From JBMZCV01 sp049613665 (GTDB taxonomy: Bacteria > Bacteroidota > Bacteroidia > Chitinophagales > UBA2359), in assembly GCA_049613665.1 (NCBI GenBank), contig JBMZCV010000080.1, positions 1 to 20,933 on the forward strand: a DNA stretch of 20,933 nucleotides, in the 5' to 3' direction. Each line of letters begins with the position of its first letter. Within the stretch, counting starts at the first letter, position 1. Shown here piece by piece: positions 7,608 to 15,525 of this stretch. Below the pieces are notes generated by a model. The model was not told the origin of the DNA. It did not search any database and was given only the letters and a program-made list of their open reading frames with translations. Made by a program: the position numbers and the translations under genes.

Positions 7608-8432
7608 ATGCAAAATAATAAGTTAGTTTATGTGTATCTTGTTGTTTTTTTACTTTTTATTTGGCTAAATATTTTGGTACACCAAAGCAAAAACGAAAAG
7701 CATCAAGCGAGTGTTGCTCAACCAGAAATGACAATAGCTTCGAGTAATCCTTTAAGTGAAAAAGCAAAGGATAAGAAACCTCAAAAAGAAGAAAAAGAGC
7801 CAGCAAAAACACCTGATGATAGCCTTAGTATGATTGTGAAAAATGCTTTTGCCGATGCAAATTTGGTAAAGATGAGCGATATTGATGCAAGTCTCAAAAT
7901 GGATTTGCGATATGCAAGCGACAACAATTTTATGGAGAAAAATGTATATGGCAATTTATCGGATTGCTATTTGCAGGCAGAAGTAGCTCGAAAACTAGCA
8001 AAAGCTCAAGAATTTTTGCGAGAAAAATATCCTAAACAAAGTTTGCTATTGCTAGATTGTGCCAGACCTTTGAGTGTGCAAGCTACTATGTGGGATTTGG
8101 TGAAAGGAACAGAAAAACACCGATATGTTGCTGCTCCGAGTGCTACACCTTTGCATTGTTATGGCGTAGCAGTAGATGTAACTATTGCCGACAAAAATGG
8201 CAAGGCAATAGATATGGGAACAGATTATGACTATTTTGGCGAGTTGGCACAGCCTCGTTATCACCAAAAATACTCGAAAAATGGCAAGCTTTCTGCTAGA
8301 CAATTGACCAATAGAATTCGTTTGCGTGAAGTGATGAAAAAAGCTGGCTTTCGAGCTATCGAAACGGAATGGTGGCATTTTAATGGTTTTAGCAAAAGTG
8401 AAGCGAAAAAACGCTATCGTATTGTCAAGTAA
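7608..8432 (+). CDS. Membrane-tethered VanX-type D-Ala-D-Ala dipeptidase (M15)
   Basis: This is a zinc dipeptidase of the VanX/DdpX branch of family M15, which hydrolyses D-alanyl-D-alanine. The catalytic set is complete in 274 residues: DLRYASDNNF (99-108), DCARP with Arg153, the zinc ligands H183 and D190 in LHCYGVAVDV, and EWWH with catalytic Glu254 and ligand His257. Unlike classical cytoplasmic VanX of about 200 residues, it starts with a membrane segment (about 6-24) and a charged Lys/Glu-rich linker (about 28-75). The enzyme is therefore probably anchored in the inner membrane facing the periplasm, or exported. No vanH or vanA partner lies nearby, so cell-wall recycling is more likely than glycopeptide resistance. 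Confidence 0.93.
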   Translation: MQNNKLVYVYLVVFLLFIWLNILVHQSKNEKHQASVAQPEMTIASSNPLSEKAKDKKPQKEEKEPAKTPDDSLSMIVKNAFADANLVKMSDIDASLKMDLRYASDNNFMEKNVYGNLSDCYLQAEVARKLAKAQEFLREKYPKQSLLLLDCARPLSVQATMWDLVKGTEKHRYVAAPSATPLHCYGVAVDVTIADKNGKAIDMGTDYDYFGELAQPRYHQKYSKNGKLSARQLTNRIRLREVMKKAGFRAIETEWWHFNGFSKSEAKKRYRIVK

Positions 8433-8510
8433 TTTTTTTCATTTTTTTCTCAAAAACAAGATTATCAACATTTTAAGTAGTCGAACAAAAATAATGTAAC
8501 ATCTCGTCGT

Positions 8511-8541
8511 TGCTAACACACTAATTGTCAATACGTTAGCA
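8511..8541. repeat. TGCTAAC/GTTAGCA hairpin, related to 1793-1822
   Basis: TGCTAAC (8511-8517) pairs with GTTAGCA (8535-8541) across a 17-nt loop. It resembles the element at 1792-1822 in arm sequence and span. It lies 54 bp before the ATG at 8596 and could be a regulatory site or the terminator of the dipeptidase gene, although no T-run follows. Confidence 0.4.
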
Positions 8542-8595
8542 CCGAATCTACCATTTATTAAATAGTGCTTGGCACTTATATATTTTTATTTCTCT

Positions 8596-9450
8596 ATGAA
8601 AAACTTTTTTTTACTTTCTTTTTTATTCCTTTTCATTTTATTATCTACTGCAACAAATAGCTATGCTCAACAACTTAAAGAAGTGATTGGCTGGCATCGC
8701 AATTTTTTGGACGAAACAGATTCCGAGAAATATTTGGAACGAAAATATCACCCAGAAGGCTGGCTGTTGAGCGAAAAATATTTTATGCTCAATCAAGGCA
8801 CGAGTTATATGTATGATATGCAAGGTCGTGTGTTGGTAGATACAACTTTTGGCGGCGAAGTGATTGGCATTACGCATTATGAATACCGACAAAATATGAC
8901 TGTCACAACGCAAAAATATCATCAAAATACAGTAAGAAATAACATTTACACGAATGAAAAAGGGCTTATTGTAGAAGAAAAAACTTTTTTTAACAAAGAT
9001 TTGTACCATCGTGTTGTCAAAACATATAATGCAGTCGATAGCTTGATTGGCGAAATGCACTACGATTATCACGACAATACGGAACAGGCGAAAAAGCGAA
9101 AAGTTATTCATGTTTATGACAAAAAAACAAGGCTAAAAAAGCAAATTATTTCATATAATTATGATGGCTCAGTGCAAAACATGACGACTTATCAGTATTT
9201 TCCAGGAAGCAATGACTTGCGTGAAATGGTGGAAATGAACGAGACAACGACAGGAACAGTAGCTTACAAAACAAACTATGAATATAAAGGTGGTAAGCTT
9301 TGGAAAGTGATACATACGTCTAGTCATCCAAGTTGGGAGTACAAATCTATCGAAATTTATAAAGATGGCAAACGAATAAGAGATAGAAATTATGTGAATA
9401 ATGAACTTGAGGAAGTCATTGATTATCAGTATGTTTATTATGATTTATAA
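8596..9450 (+). CDS. Secreted protein with toxin_WG/YD-like repetitive beta pattern, unknown function
   Basis: The ATG at 8596 is preferred over an upstream TTG at 8569, because it puts a clean signal peptide at the start (MKNFFLLSFLFLFILLS..., predicted cut after YAQ near residue 25). The mature part of about 260 residues is a series of short beta-hairpin-like units rich in Tyr, Gly and charged residues (MYDMQGRVLVD, NEKGLIVEEKTFF, VYDKKTRLKKQIISYNYDGS, NYEYKGGKLWKV, IYKDGKRIRDRNY). This pattern resembles the YD/RHS-like and antitoxin-like WG-type repeat proteins common in Bacteroidota. No enzyme motif is seen. The acetyltransferase gene starts 11 bp after its stop, so the two are probably one operon. 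Confidence 0.82.
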   Translation: MKNFFLLSFLFLFILLSTATNSYAQQLKEVIGWHRNFLDETDSEKYLERKYHPEGWLLSEKYFMLNQGTSYMYDMQGRVLVDTTFGGEVIGITHYEYRQNMTVTTQKYHQNTVRNNIYTNEKGLIVEEKTFFNKDLYHRVVKTYNAVDSLIGEMHYDYHDNTEQAKKRKVIHVYDKKTRLKKQIISYNYDGSVQNMTTYQYFPGSNDLREMVEMNETTTGTVAYKTNYEYKGGKLWKVIHTSSHPSWEYKSIEIYKDGKRIRDRNYVNNELEEVIDYQYVYYDL

Positions 9451-9461
9451 AACTCATATCA

Positions 9462-9929
9462 ATGAATAACAACAATTTTCAATTTATATACAAAACATTT
9501 TACGAACTAAGTTTGCAAGAATTGTACGACGTAATGGCTTTGCGGCAAGAGGTTTTTGTGATTGAGCAAAACTGCCCTTATCTTGATGCCGATGGCAAAG
9601 ACCAACAATCTGACCATTTGTTGGCGTATGCCGAAAATGGCGATTTAGCGGCTTATTTGCGTATTGTGTATGCAGGTGTTAGCTATAAAGAGTTGTCAAT
9701 CGGCCGAGTCGTTACGGCTCAAAATTATAGACGTATTGGCTTAGGCAAGTTGCTGATGCGAAAATCTTTGGCTGACATAAAAAATCGCTTTGGCAATGTG
9801 CCTATTCACATTTCTGCTCAATGTTATTTAACCAATTTTTATGAGGATTTTGGCTTTGAAATCGTGGGCGAAAGTTATTTGGAAGACGATATTCCGCATA
9901 TTGGAATGATTTTGAGAGAGGTTTTGTAG
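9462..9929 (+). CDS. ElaA-like GNAT acetyltransferase
   Basis: This 155-residue protein matches the ElaA type of the GNAT superfamily, which transfers acetyl from acetyl-CoA to an unknown amine; it is cytoplasmic. The family signature at 27-53 is clear (LRQEVFVIEQNCPYLDADGK, then D..SDHL). The acetyl-CoA pyrophosphate-binding loop is RRIGLGKLL (90-98), after SIGRVV (79-84). The tail YEDFGFEIVGESYLEDDIPH is typical of the family. Length is normal. It follows the secreted protein by 11 bp and is closed by a strong hairpin terminator at 9948-9986. Confidence 0.93.
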   Translation: MNNNNFQFIYKTFYELSLQELYDVMALRQEVFVIEQNCPYLDADGKDQQSDHLLAYAENGDLAAYLRIVYAGVSYKELSIGRVVTAQNYRRIGLGKLLMRKSLADIKNRFGNVPIHISAQCYLTNFYEDFGFEIVGESYLEDDIPHIGMILREVL

Positions 9930-9947
9930 AAAAAACTCAAAAAATGC

Positions 9948-9988
9948 AAAAGCCTTGCTAAATTCAAAAAATCTAGCAAGGCTTTTTT
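9948..9988. terminator. Rho-independent terminator, probably bidirectional
   Basis: AAAAGCCTTGCTA (9948-9960) pairs perfectly with TAGCAAGGCTTTT (9974-9986) around a 13-nt loop, a 13-bp stem with a GC-rich core and a T-run on the plus strand. It sits between the stop of the acetyltransferase gene (9929) and the convergent gene ending at 10008, so it probably serves both. Confidence 0.9.
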
Positions 9989-10007
9989 ACATTAAAGTTA
10001 TAACATT

Positions 10008-10961
10008 TCACTCATTATAAATTAACTCAATAACAGTCTTATCAATTCTTCGTCCTTTTTCTTTGGCTATATCCATAACAGTTTCTCGTATAGTTTCTAT
10101 TTTATGTGGAATGCCTGGGCTATAATAATATTCATAAGTGTTGTTATCTTTAATTTCGAAAACTGCTTTTTTAAGTGCCTTTTTCATGCCTTTTTTGTTA
10201 AGCTTCATTTTCTTAAATACTTGCTTTAACATTTCTCTAGTATCATTTGGGTCGAGTGTCATTTCTTGTTTTAATGTACAAAAATACTCTTCAAAATCGA
10301 CATTTTCAAAATACATCTTAGTATTAGCTTTGATTGGTTTTCCACCAAACATATTTGGCAATAATTCTTCATAAAGTATAGGTTCGGTCACATCATACTC
10401 CAAGCCCATAGGAAAATGAAAATACTGCAACTCTTTGAGCAGCAGTTGTTCTATCCCTTGTTTTGAACTATAAATTTGTTTAATTGGCTGCATTGATTGC
10501 TCTATTGACTTCCGTTTTGCTTTGTTGTTTCCGCCCAAAGATTCCAATATATCGTCAAACATGCTATTCATATTTTCTCCTACTTCTTCCCAATTTAAGA
10601 TTTCAAGCAGTTCGCCAAACTCCGAAGTTTTATATTGAATATCTGTTTTCTTATATTTAGTAAACTTTTCTAACAATTCTTCTGGTATGTTATATGTACT
10701 TCCCAAGTTATTTTCATAACTCCAATTGACGGTATAAGACGTGTCTGTGGCATCAACAACCGTAAAGTTGGCAACATAAGCCCTTTCTTCATCTTTTGTT
10801 AATTCTCCTTCTTTCCAATCTTGTCTTATTTTAGTGACTTTGAAATCATAACTATCTCCAACTGACCAATATGCAACGAATGCAACTTTGGTTGTATCAA
10901 CTTGGGCAAATAGTGGTATTGTGAAAAAGAAAATAAACACTAAAGCTAGATAATTTTTCAT
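10008..10961 (-). CDS. Secreted protein of unknown function
   Basis: This 317-residue protein starts with a signal peptide (MKNYLALVFIFFFTIPLFAQ, cut near residue 20), so it is probably periplasmic. The mature part is acidic and beta-rich at first (VAYWSVGDSYDFKVTKIR, ANFTVVDATDTSYTVNWSYE), with a Lys-rich region later (MKLNKKGMKKALKKAVFE). It ends in a beta segment (KTVIELIYNE). It resembles the many Bacteroidota exported proteins that begin with a 'W.VGD.....' beta domain, but I cannot name a family. It starts 34 bp downstream of the TOPRIM-like gene on the same strand and could be read through from the ATPase operon. A link to that system is not supported by its content. Confidence 0.82.
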   Translation of the reverse strand: MKNYLALVFIFFFTIPLFAQVDTTKVAFVAYWSVGDSYDFKVTKIRQDWKEGELTKDEERAYVANFTVVDATDTSYTVNWSYENNLGSTYNIPEELLEKFTKYKKTDIQYKTSEFGELLEILNWEEVGENMNSMFDDILESLGGNNKAKRKSIEQSMQPIKQIYSSKQGIEQLLLKELQYFHFPMGLEYDVTEPILYEELLPNMFGGKPIKANTKMYFENVDFEEYFCTLKQEMTLDPNDTREMLKQVFKKMKLNKKGMKKALKKAVFEIKDNNTYEYYYSPGIPHKIETIRETVMDIAKEKGRRIDKTVIELIYNE

Positions 10962-10995
10962 GATTTTTATGTTTTATTATGCTAAAAAAATGGTT

Positions 10996-11547
10996 TTATA
11001 AAATAAATTTTCGCTCAAAATAAGCCAAAGAAGCATTGCATTTTCTGGCTTTCGCAAAATCGTAGTCTTTCAAAATCTCTACCATAAAAGCACTTCGTTT
11101 TCCTGCAAATTCTTTAGGTATTTGTTGATTAAATGCTTCTTTTGTTATTTTTTCTGTATCTAAAAACAGCTTTTCTTTTAGTTTAAATTCCTTTGCTTTT
11201 CCTGCTATAATTCCTGCCAAATACCAACTTTCTATTTCTTCTTTTACAATACTTATTTTTTCATTTTCCAAACACTCGCTATACTTGTCATAAATTTTCT
11301 GCTTTTGCCGACTTACGCAATGTGATTTATCGCCATGAGAATCGAAATCGCCTAGAAAAATATAATCGTATATTGGCACTTGTTGGCAAGTTTGAATCAA
11401 AGCTTTCAATTTTTGCTTATTCATCACAGCATATTTCAAAATTTTGATATGACTGTATTTTTCTGCTAAAAACGGCTTTATAATTTTTTCAACAAAACGC
11501 TCATCATCGATTCCTTCTACGAAAACAAATAATTGCTTGTAACTCAT
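10996..11547 (-). CDS. TOPRIM-like protein (RloB/DUF4276-like), partner of the ATPase
   Basis: This 183-residue protein shows the TOPRIM pattern of a metal-dependent nuclease-like fold: a strand ending in VEGIDDERF with Glu11, the acidic pair in FLGDFDSHGD (D67, D69), and a later EEIESWYLAG (103-112) that fits the 'E.iE.W.L' motif of RloB/DUF4276-type proteins. It is about the size of those stand-alone TOPRIM partners. Its start lies 3 bp after the stop of the ATPase gene, so the two are surely one operon. By analogy with OLD, PARIS (AriA-AriB), AbiL and RloA-RloB pairs, it is probably the effector nuclease released or activated by the ATPase during phage infection. The family name is uncertain; the ATPase-TOPRIM architecture is firm. 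Confidence 0.85.
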   Translation of the reverse strand: MSYKQLFVFVEGIDDERFVEKIIKPFLAEKYSHIKILKYAVMNKQKLKALIQTCQQVPIYDYIFLGDFDSHGDKSHCVSRQKQKIYDKYSECLENEKISIVKEEIESWYLAGIIAGKAKEFKLKEKLFLDTEKITKEAFNQQIPKEFAGKRSAFMVEILKDYDFAKARKCNASLAYFERKFIL

Positions 11548-11550
11548 TTT

Positions 11551-12795
11551 CTATAATTCTAGTAAGTTTTGGGTAAATAGTTCGTCTATGCCAAGTTCAT
11601 TTTCCAAAAATGCTTTTACCATTTCTTGCTCAATTGGTCGGCTGATTTGTGCAAAGCCTTTTTCGTCTCTCGAAACCAATAGCAAATCTTCTAATTTTTG
11701 AATATGTTTTACAATTTCTGGATTGTGTGTCGTAATGATAATTTGCTTTTTTTCGGAAGCATCATAAAAATACTGCACTAATTTAGCTATCAAAGCTGGA
11801 TGAACGCCATGTTCTGGCTCTTCAAACACCATAAAAGGCTGTTTTTCAAAAAATAAGGCTGCAATAATTGCTGTTACCGCAATCGTGCCATCGGAAAGCA
11901 AAGCACTCGGAAAACGTGCTTCACTGTGCTGTTCTTGCACATTGAAAGCCACCGACTGACGATAAAAATTATCCATTTCCACCATTTTTATAAAAGGCAA
12001 AGCATCGGAAACCAAATTTGAAAAGGAACGTGCTTTTTCTTTATCTGCCAAAATTTTTTTGACAACTAAAGATAAGTTTTCTCCGTTTTCTTCCAAATCT
12101 ACTTTGCTTGTTATATGCGTACTCTGTTTTGCTTTTTTTAGGTCAAAGTCATAAATGGAAAAACTAAGATAACGTAATGGTAATGCTATTTTTATTAAAC
12201 TTTTTGTTTTTGCAATAGGTAAAAATGAGTTTATTTTTACTTTTTCAAAATCAATTTCAGATGATGTTCCATTTTTGAATGAAATATTCATTTTTTGATT
12301 TTTAAAAGAATTAGTCTCTTTAAATACACCATTTTCTAAACTTAATGTAAAATTAACTTTACTAGATGCTTCTGTTGTTTCTTTTTCAATCTTAGTTCTA
12401 TAAATTAATTCTTCTCTTAAAATTTTAGCCGTTTGATTATTTAATACTTCTATTTCTATTATATATTTTATGCTAATTACAATAAAACGAAACCTGCTAT
12501 TTTTTTTTATTTGTTTATAAGAAGCTATATAATGCTTAAAAGAAGATTCAAAACTTATCTCAATCCTAGTTACCTTATTCTCATTTCTCAAATTCTGAAA
12601 AAATTCTGCTCCGCCACTCAAAGAAATGGCATTTTCTAAACCATAATTTTTAAGATTTCGCAAAAACTTTAAGGCTTCTATAAAATTCGTTTTGCCAGAC
12701 GCATTCGCTCCTACTAGCACATTCATTTTGCCTAGTTTCACTTCTACATCTTCAAAATTCTTGAAATTCGATATTTTAACGCTGTTAATTATCAT
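11551..12795 (-). CDS. AAA/ABC-type ATPase of the OLD/RecF-like class (AAA_21)
   Basis: This 414-residue protein has the full ABC-type ATPase set. The family opening IINSVKISNFKNFEDV leads to Walker A GANASGKT (29-36). The ABC signature-like LLSDGT is at 299-304, Walker B FMVFEEPEHGVHP at 321-333 with a Glu pair (325-326), and the switch His in TTHNPE (355-360). There is no zinc hook and no fused TOPRIM domain; the residues between about 60 and 290 are an insertion and coupling region typical of defence ATPases. It is followed after 3 bp by the TOPRIM-like gene. This split ATPase plus TOPRIM layout is shared by anti-phage systems (RloAB, AbiL, PARIS), where the ATPase senses infection. Regulation is unknown; a 7-bp hairpin precedes the start. 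Confidence 0.92.
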   Translation of the reverse strand: MIINSVKISNFKNFEDVEVKLGKMNVLVGANASGKTNFIEALKFLRNLKNYGLENAISLSGGAEFFQNLRNENKVTRIEISFESSFKHYIASYKQIKKNSRFRFIVISIKYIIEIEVLNNQTAKILREELIYRTKIEKETTEASSKVNFTLSLENGVFKETNSFKNQKMNISFKNGTSSEIDFEKVKINSFLPIAKTKSLIKIALPLRYLSFSIYDFDLKKAKQSTHITSKVDLEENGENLSLVVKKILADKEKARSFSNLVSDALPFIKMVEMDNFYRQSVAFNVQEQHSEARFPSALLSDGTIAVTAIIAALFFEKQPFMVFEEPEHGVHPALIAKLVQYFYDASEKKQIIITTHNPEIVKHIQKLEDLLLVSRDEKGFAQISRPIEQEMVKAFLENELGIDELFTQNLLEL

Positions 12796-12822
12796 GTCGT
12801 TTGCCTTTCATTTTTGAAAAAG

Positions 12823-12841
12823 GGTGCTTATAAAAAGCACC
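12823..12841 (-). promoter_or_regulatory. Hairpin just upstream of the ATPase gene (possible operator or leader)
   Basis: GGTGCTT (12823-12829) and AAGCACC (12835-12841) form a perfect 7-bp palindrome with a 5-nt loop, 28 bp upstream of the ATPase start (12795). It could be an operator or an RNA hairpin in the leader. No T-run follows on the minus strand close enough to call it a terminator with confidence. Confidence 0.45.
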
Positions 12842-12889
12842 GCTATTGAGTACGCTATAAAGTAAGCTTCCTCAAATTTTCAAGATATT

Positions 12890-12969
12890 AGAAATGACAT
12901 ATTTCTAGAAAACGATAGGTCATCACTTTTTAGATTTGACGCTTTTGGCTAGAAAAATATGTCATTTCT
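12890..12969. repeat. Long inverted repeat between ccmF and the ATPase gene
   Basis: AGAAATGACATATTTCTAG (12890-12908) is matched in reverse by 12949-12969, which reads AGAAATGACATATTTTTCTAG on the minus strand; the arms differ only by two extra T. The loop is 40 nt. The element sits in the 212-bp gap between the end of ccmF (13008) and the ATPase start (12795). It may terminate ccmF transcription, mark a module boundary, or be a small mobile element remnant. Confidence 0.7.
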
Positions 12970-13007
12970 TCCTTGTTATTGAAAAAAGTTTTGAATTAGA
13001 AAAAAAA

Positions 13008-15428
13008 CTATTTCCCTCTTCTCCCCTGTGCTGCACGATGTCGCATACTGATGAAAAAGCCAATCACCATCACAAAACAGCCTAGCCATAACACATTGAT
13101 ATATGGAAAAACAATGGCTTTCATAATGATAAATTCGGCAGGTTCGTTGCGTTCTGTAATGCCTAGTTGTACCTTGCCTTCTTTCGGCAAAATTTTCTGA
13201 AATGCAATATTCATATTTACCGCTTCTACTTCTGCATCTACAAAATTTTCGACATTGTCACGGATATAGTAAATCGGTTCAGCAGCATATTTTTTGCCCA
13301 AAATATCAATAATTTCGAGCGTCGCACCTGCCGCAACGTCGCCTTGCTGTGGGATATAACTTAGGTTGGTTGGATTTGGATTAATGCCTTTCAAAATTAC
13401 AAAACTACCACTTGTTATGAGCGTATCGCCTACCGCAAAAGATACCTCTTTGAAGTCTTCTGCAATCTCATTTTGCTTGGCTTTGTCACGCACCGAAGAG
13501 ACGTGTGTAAAAATGTCTTTCGTCCAATAATGTCGAGTATCTGGGTTGGCAATCAAGCCCATACTCGGATTGATTTGTGCATTCGGATAAAGCGTAAATT
13601 CCTCCTCCGCTACATCATTTTCGTTTTCTTTCAGCTCGTATTTTACCTTATAATAAGTATTTGGCTCTGAAATAGAATCGCCTACATAAGTCACCCAATA
13701 TTCATTCATCTGAATGGCTTTGTCTTTATATAACAACACATTTTCACGCTTATTTTCTTCGTCAAAATCTTCGCCGTAATCAATACCTAAAGTATTTAAA
13801 GATATTACTTCTTGTTTTCCACAAGAAAGTAAAATGCCTATCAGCATCAAACCAAAACCAACGTGAGCCACAGAACCACCTGCAATTTTTATTTTTCCAG
13901 ATAAAACAACTAGCAAATAATTCAGATTTGCGATAATAGAATAAACAGCCGTAAACAATAACAAGAAATAGCCAATATGGAAGATTTCTTGAAAATAAGC
14001 AATTGCACCACTCACAATAATAGATAAAATGGTAGCTAAAGCGAGTTTTTGAACAAATTTTTGAATGGAAGATTTTTTGTATCGCAAATATTGAATAACA
14101 GCCGTCAAAGCAGCTATCACTACGCCAAACCACAAAGAGTATCTATTGTAATGTGTAACAGGTTCTGTAATAACGGTGTTTGTACCTAAAATTTTATTAA
14201 TAACTGGCCAAGATGTATCTACGCTAATCAAAGCCGAAAGCATCAACATAATAATCGAAGCAATAAACATCCAAAATTCACGAGACGAAAGGTCTTCTTC
14301 TTTCTTTGGCGATGGCATAGCATTCCAACTATAAATGAGCAAGCCAATAGTCAGAAAAACGAAGGCTAACATAAAAGTTAGTAGCTGCCCAGACATTCCC
14401 AAATCTGTGAAAGAGTGAACAGACGTATCGCCTAAAACACCGCTTCTCGTCAGAAAAGTAGAGTATAATACTAACAAAAAAGAAAGTGGTAACAAAATAG
14501 CGGTTGCTTTCAAAGCGTGTCCGCTATGTTTGTAGGCGACAAGTGTGTGAATACCTGCCAACAGCACTATCCACGGCACTAGCGAGGCGTTTTCAACAGG
14601 GTCCCACGCCCAAAAACCGCCAAAACTCAAGGCTTCATAAGCCCAAGCACCGCCCATCAAAACACCTGTTCCGAGTATGCCACCTGCAAACAGCGACCAC
14701 GATAAAGTAGGTGCTATCCATTCCTTGAAATCTTGCTTCCAAAGACCTGCAATGACATAAGCGAAAGGTACGAGTGTTGCGGCAAAACCGAGAAATAAAG
14801 TCGGCGGATGTATCACCATCCAATAATTTTGCAACAAAGGATTTAAGCCATTTCCATCTTTTACAAAATTGAGGTAATCTGCTCTCGCAAAAATTGGTGC
14901 ATTGCCCATTTCGTTTCGCAACAATACAAAAGGACTGCTGCCTATTTTGTAGCCGAAAAAGTAAATGCCGATGAGCATAGCAGCCAAAAATATCTGCGTA
15001 AAACTAAAAACGCTCATCACAGAAGCTTCCCATTTTTTCGCTTTCGCAATGAGTACCAAACCTAAAAAGGCTGTCCAAAATTGCCACAATAAAAAGCTAC
15101 CTTCCTGGCCTTCCCAAAAGCACGAAATCATATAGTGAACAGGCAAAGTCAGCGAGGAGTGTTGCCAAACATATTTGTATTCGAAGCGGTGATAAAAAAT
15201 GAGTACAAAGAGTACAATAAAAATGCCGACGATAGCCAAAAAATTGATAAGAAAGCTAATACGTCCTATTTTTTTCCATGAAATACTTTCTTGCAAATTG
15301 GTATTTTCGCAACGAGTCGCCATTACGAAACTAGCGGTAGCCAAAAAAGCAGCCATCATGCTAAGAATGGTCAAAAAATGCCCCAAATTGCCGAGCAAGA
15401 GCCATTCGCCTATATAGTTTGTGTCCAT
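13008..15428 (-). CDS. ccmF: Cytochrome c heme lyase CcmF (CcsA/CcmF family)
   Basis: CcmF takes heme from holo-CcmE and, in the inner membrane, attaches it to apocytochrome c in the periplasm (System I). The 806-residue protein has many membrane segments. It shows the CcmF-specific FWEGQEGSFLLW (104-115), the periplasmic histidines of VIHPPT (H207) and TSVHSF (H338), and the WWD-type heme-handling motif GGFWAWDPVENAS (270-282). A soluble domain (about 540-775) precedes a last membrane helix, as in CcmF. It is longer than the roughly 650-residue E. coli protein. Automatic annotation may call it CcsA. It lies 97 bp downstream of ccmE and is probably one transcript with it. Confidence 0.93.
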   Translation of the reverse strand: MDTNYIGEWLLLGNLGHFLTILSMMAAFLATASFVMATRCENTNLQESISWKKIGRISFLINFLAIVGIFIVLFVLIFYHRFEYKYVWQHSSLTLPVHYMISCFWEGQEGSFLLWQFWTAFLGLVLIAKAKKWEASVMSVFSFTQIFLAAMLIGIYFFGYKIGSSPFVLLRNEMGNAPIFARADYLNFVKDGNGLNPLLQNYWMVIHPPTLFLGFAATLVPFAYVIAGLWKQDFKEWIAPTLSWSLFAGGILGTGVLMGGAWAYEALSFGGFWAWDPVENASLVPWIVLLAGIHTLVAYKHSGHALKATAILLPLSFLLVLYSTFLTRSGVLGDTSVHSFTDLGMSGQLLTFMLAFVFLTIGLLIYSWNAMPSPKKEEDLSSREFWMFIASIIMLMLSALISVDTSWPVINKILGTNTVITEPVTHYNRYSLWFGVVIAALTAVIQYLRYKKSSIQKFVQKLALATILSIIVSGAIAYFQEIFHIGYFLLLFTAVYSIIANLNYLLVVLSGKIKIAGGSVAHVGFGLMLIGILLSCGKQEVISLNTLGIDYGEDFDEENKRENVLLYKDKAIQMNEYWVTYVGDSISEPNTYYKVKYELKENENDVAEEEFTLYPNAQINPSMGLIANPDTRHYWTKDIFTHVSSVRDKAKQNEIAEDFKEVSFAVGDTLITSGSFVILKGINPNPTNLSYIPQQGDVAAGATLEIIDILGKKYAAEPIYYIRDNVENFVDAEVEAVNMNIAFQKILPKEGKVQLGITERNEPAEFIIMKAIVFPYINVLWLGCFVMVIGFFISMRHRAAQGRRGK

Positions 15429-15472
15429 TAAATTTTAGTTGAGGTTTGTTTGTCTATTGCAAAAAAACGACA

Positions 15473-15512
15473 AATGCCGCCGTTGCTTGATATTATTACC
15501 AACAAAGGCATT
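15473..15512. repeat. Nested inverted repeat between ccmE and ccmF
   Basis: AATGCC (15473-15478) pairs with GGCATT (15507-15512), and inside, GTTG (15482-15485) pairs with CAAC (15500-15503), with a symmetric 3-nt internal loop and a 14-nt end loop. It lies in the 97-bp gap before the ccmF start. It could slow or process the ccmE-ccmF transcript. Support is moderate. Confidence 0.45.
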
Positions 15513-15525
15513 GAATATTTTTTGT

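Noticed and set aside
7608..8432. Vancomycin resistance cluster
   Set aside because: Only a VanX-type enzyme is present; no vanH, vanA or vanRS, and the protein is membrane-anchored.
8569..8595. Upstream TTG start for the secreted protein at 8596
   Set aside because: It would add nine residues in front of a clean signal peptide; the ATG at 8596 is the better start.
12890..12969. Retron-like non-coding RNA next to the ATPase genes
   Set aside because: No reverse transcriptase is encoded nearby and the repeat lacks the features of an msr-msd; it is kept only as an inverted repeat.
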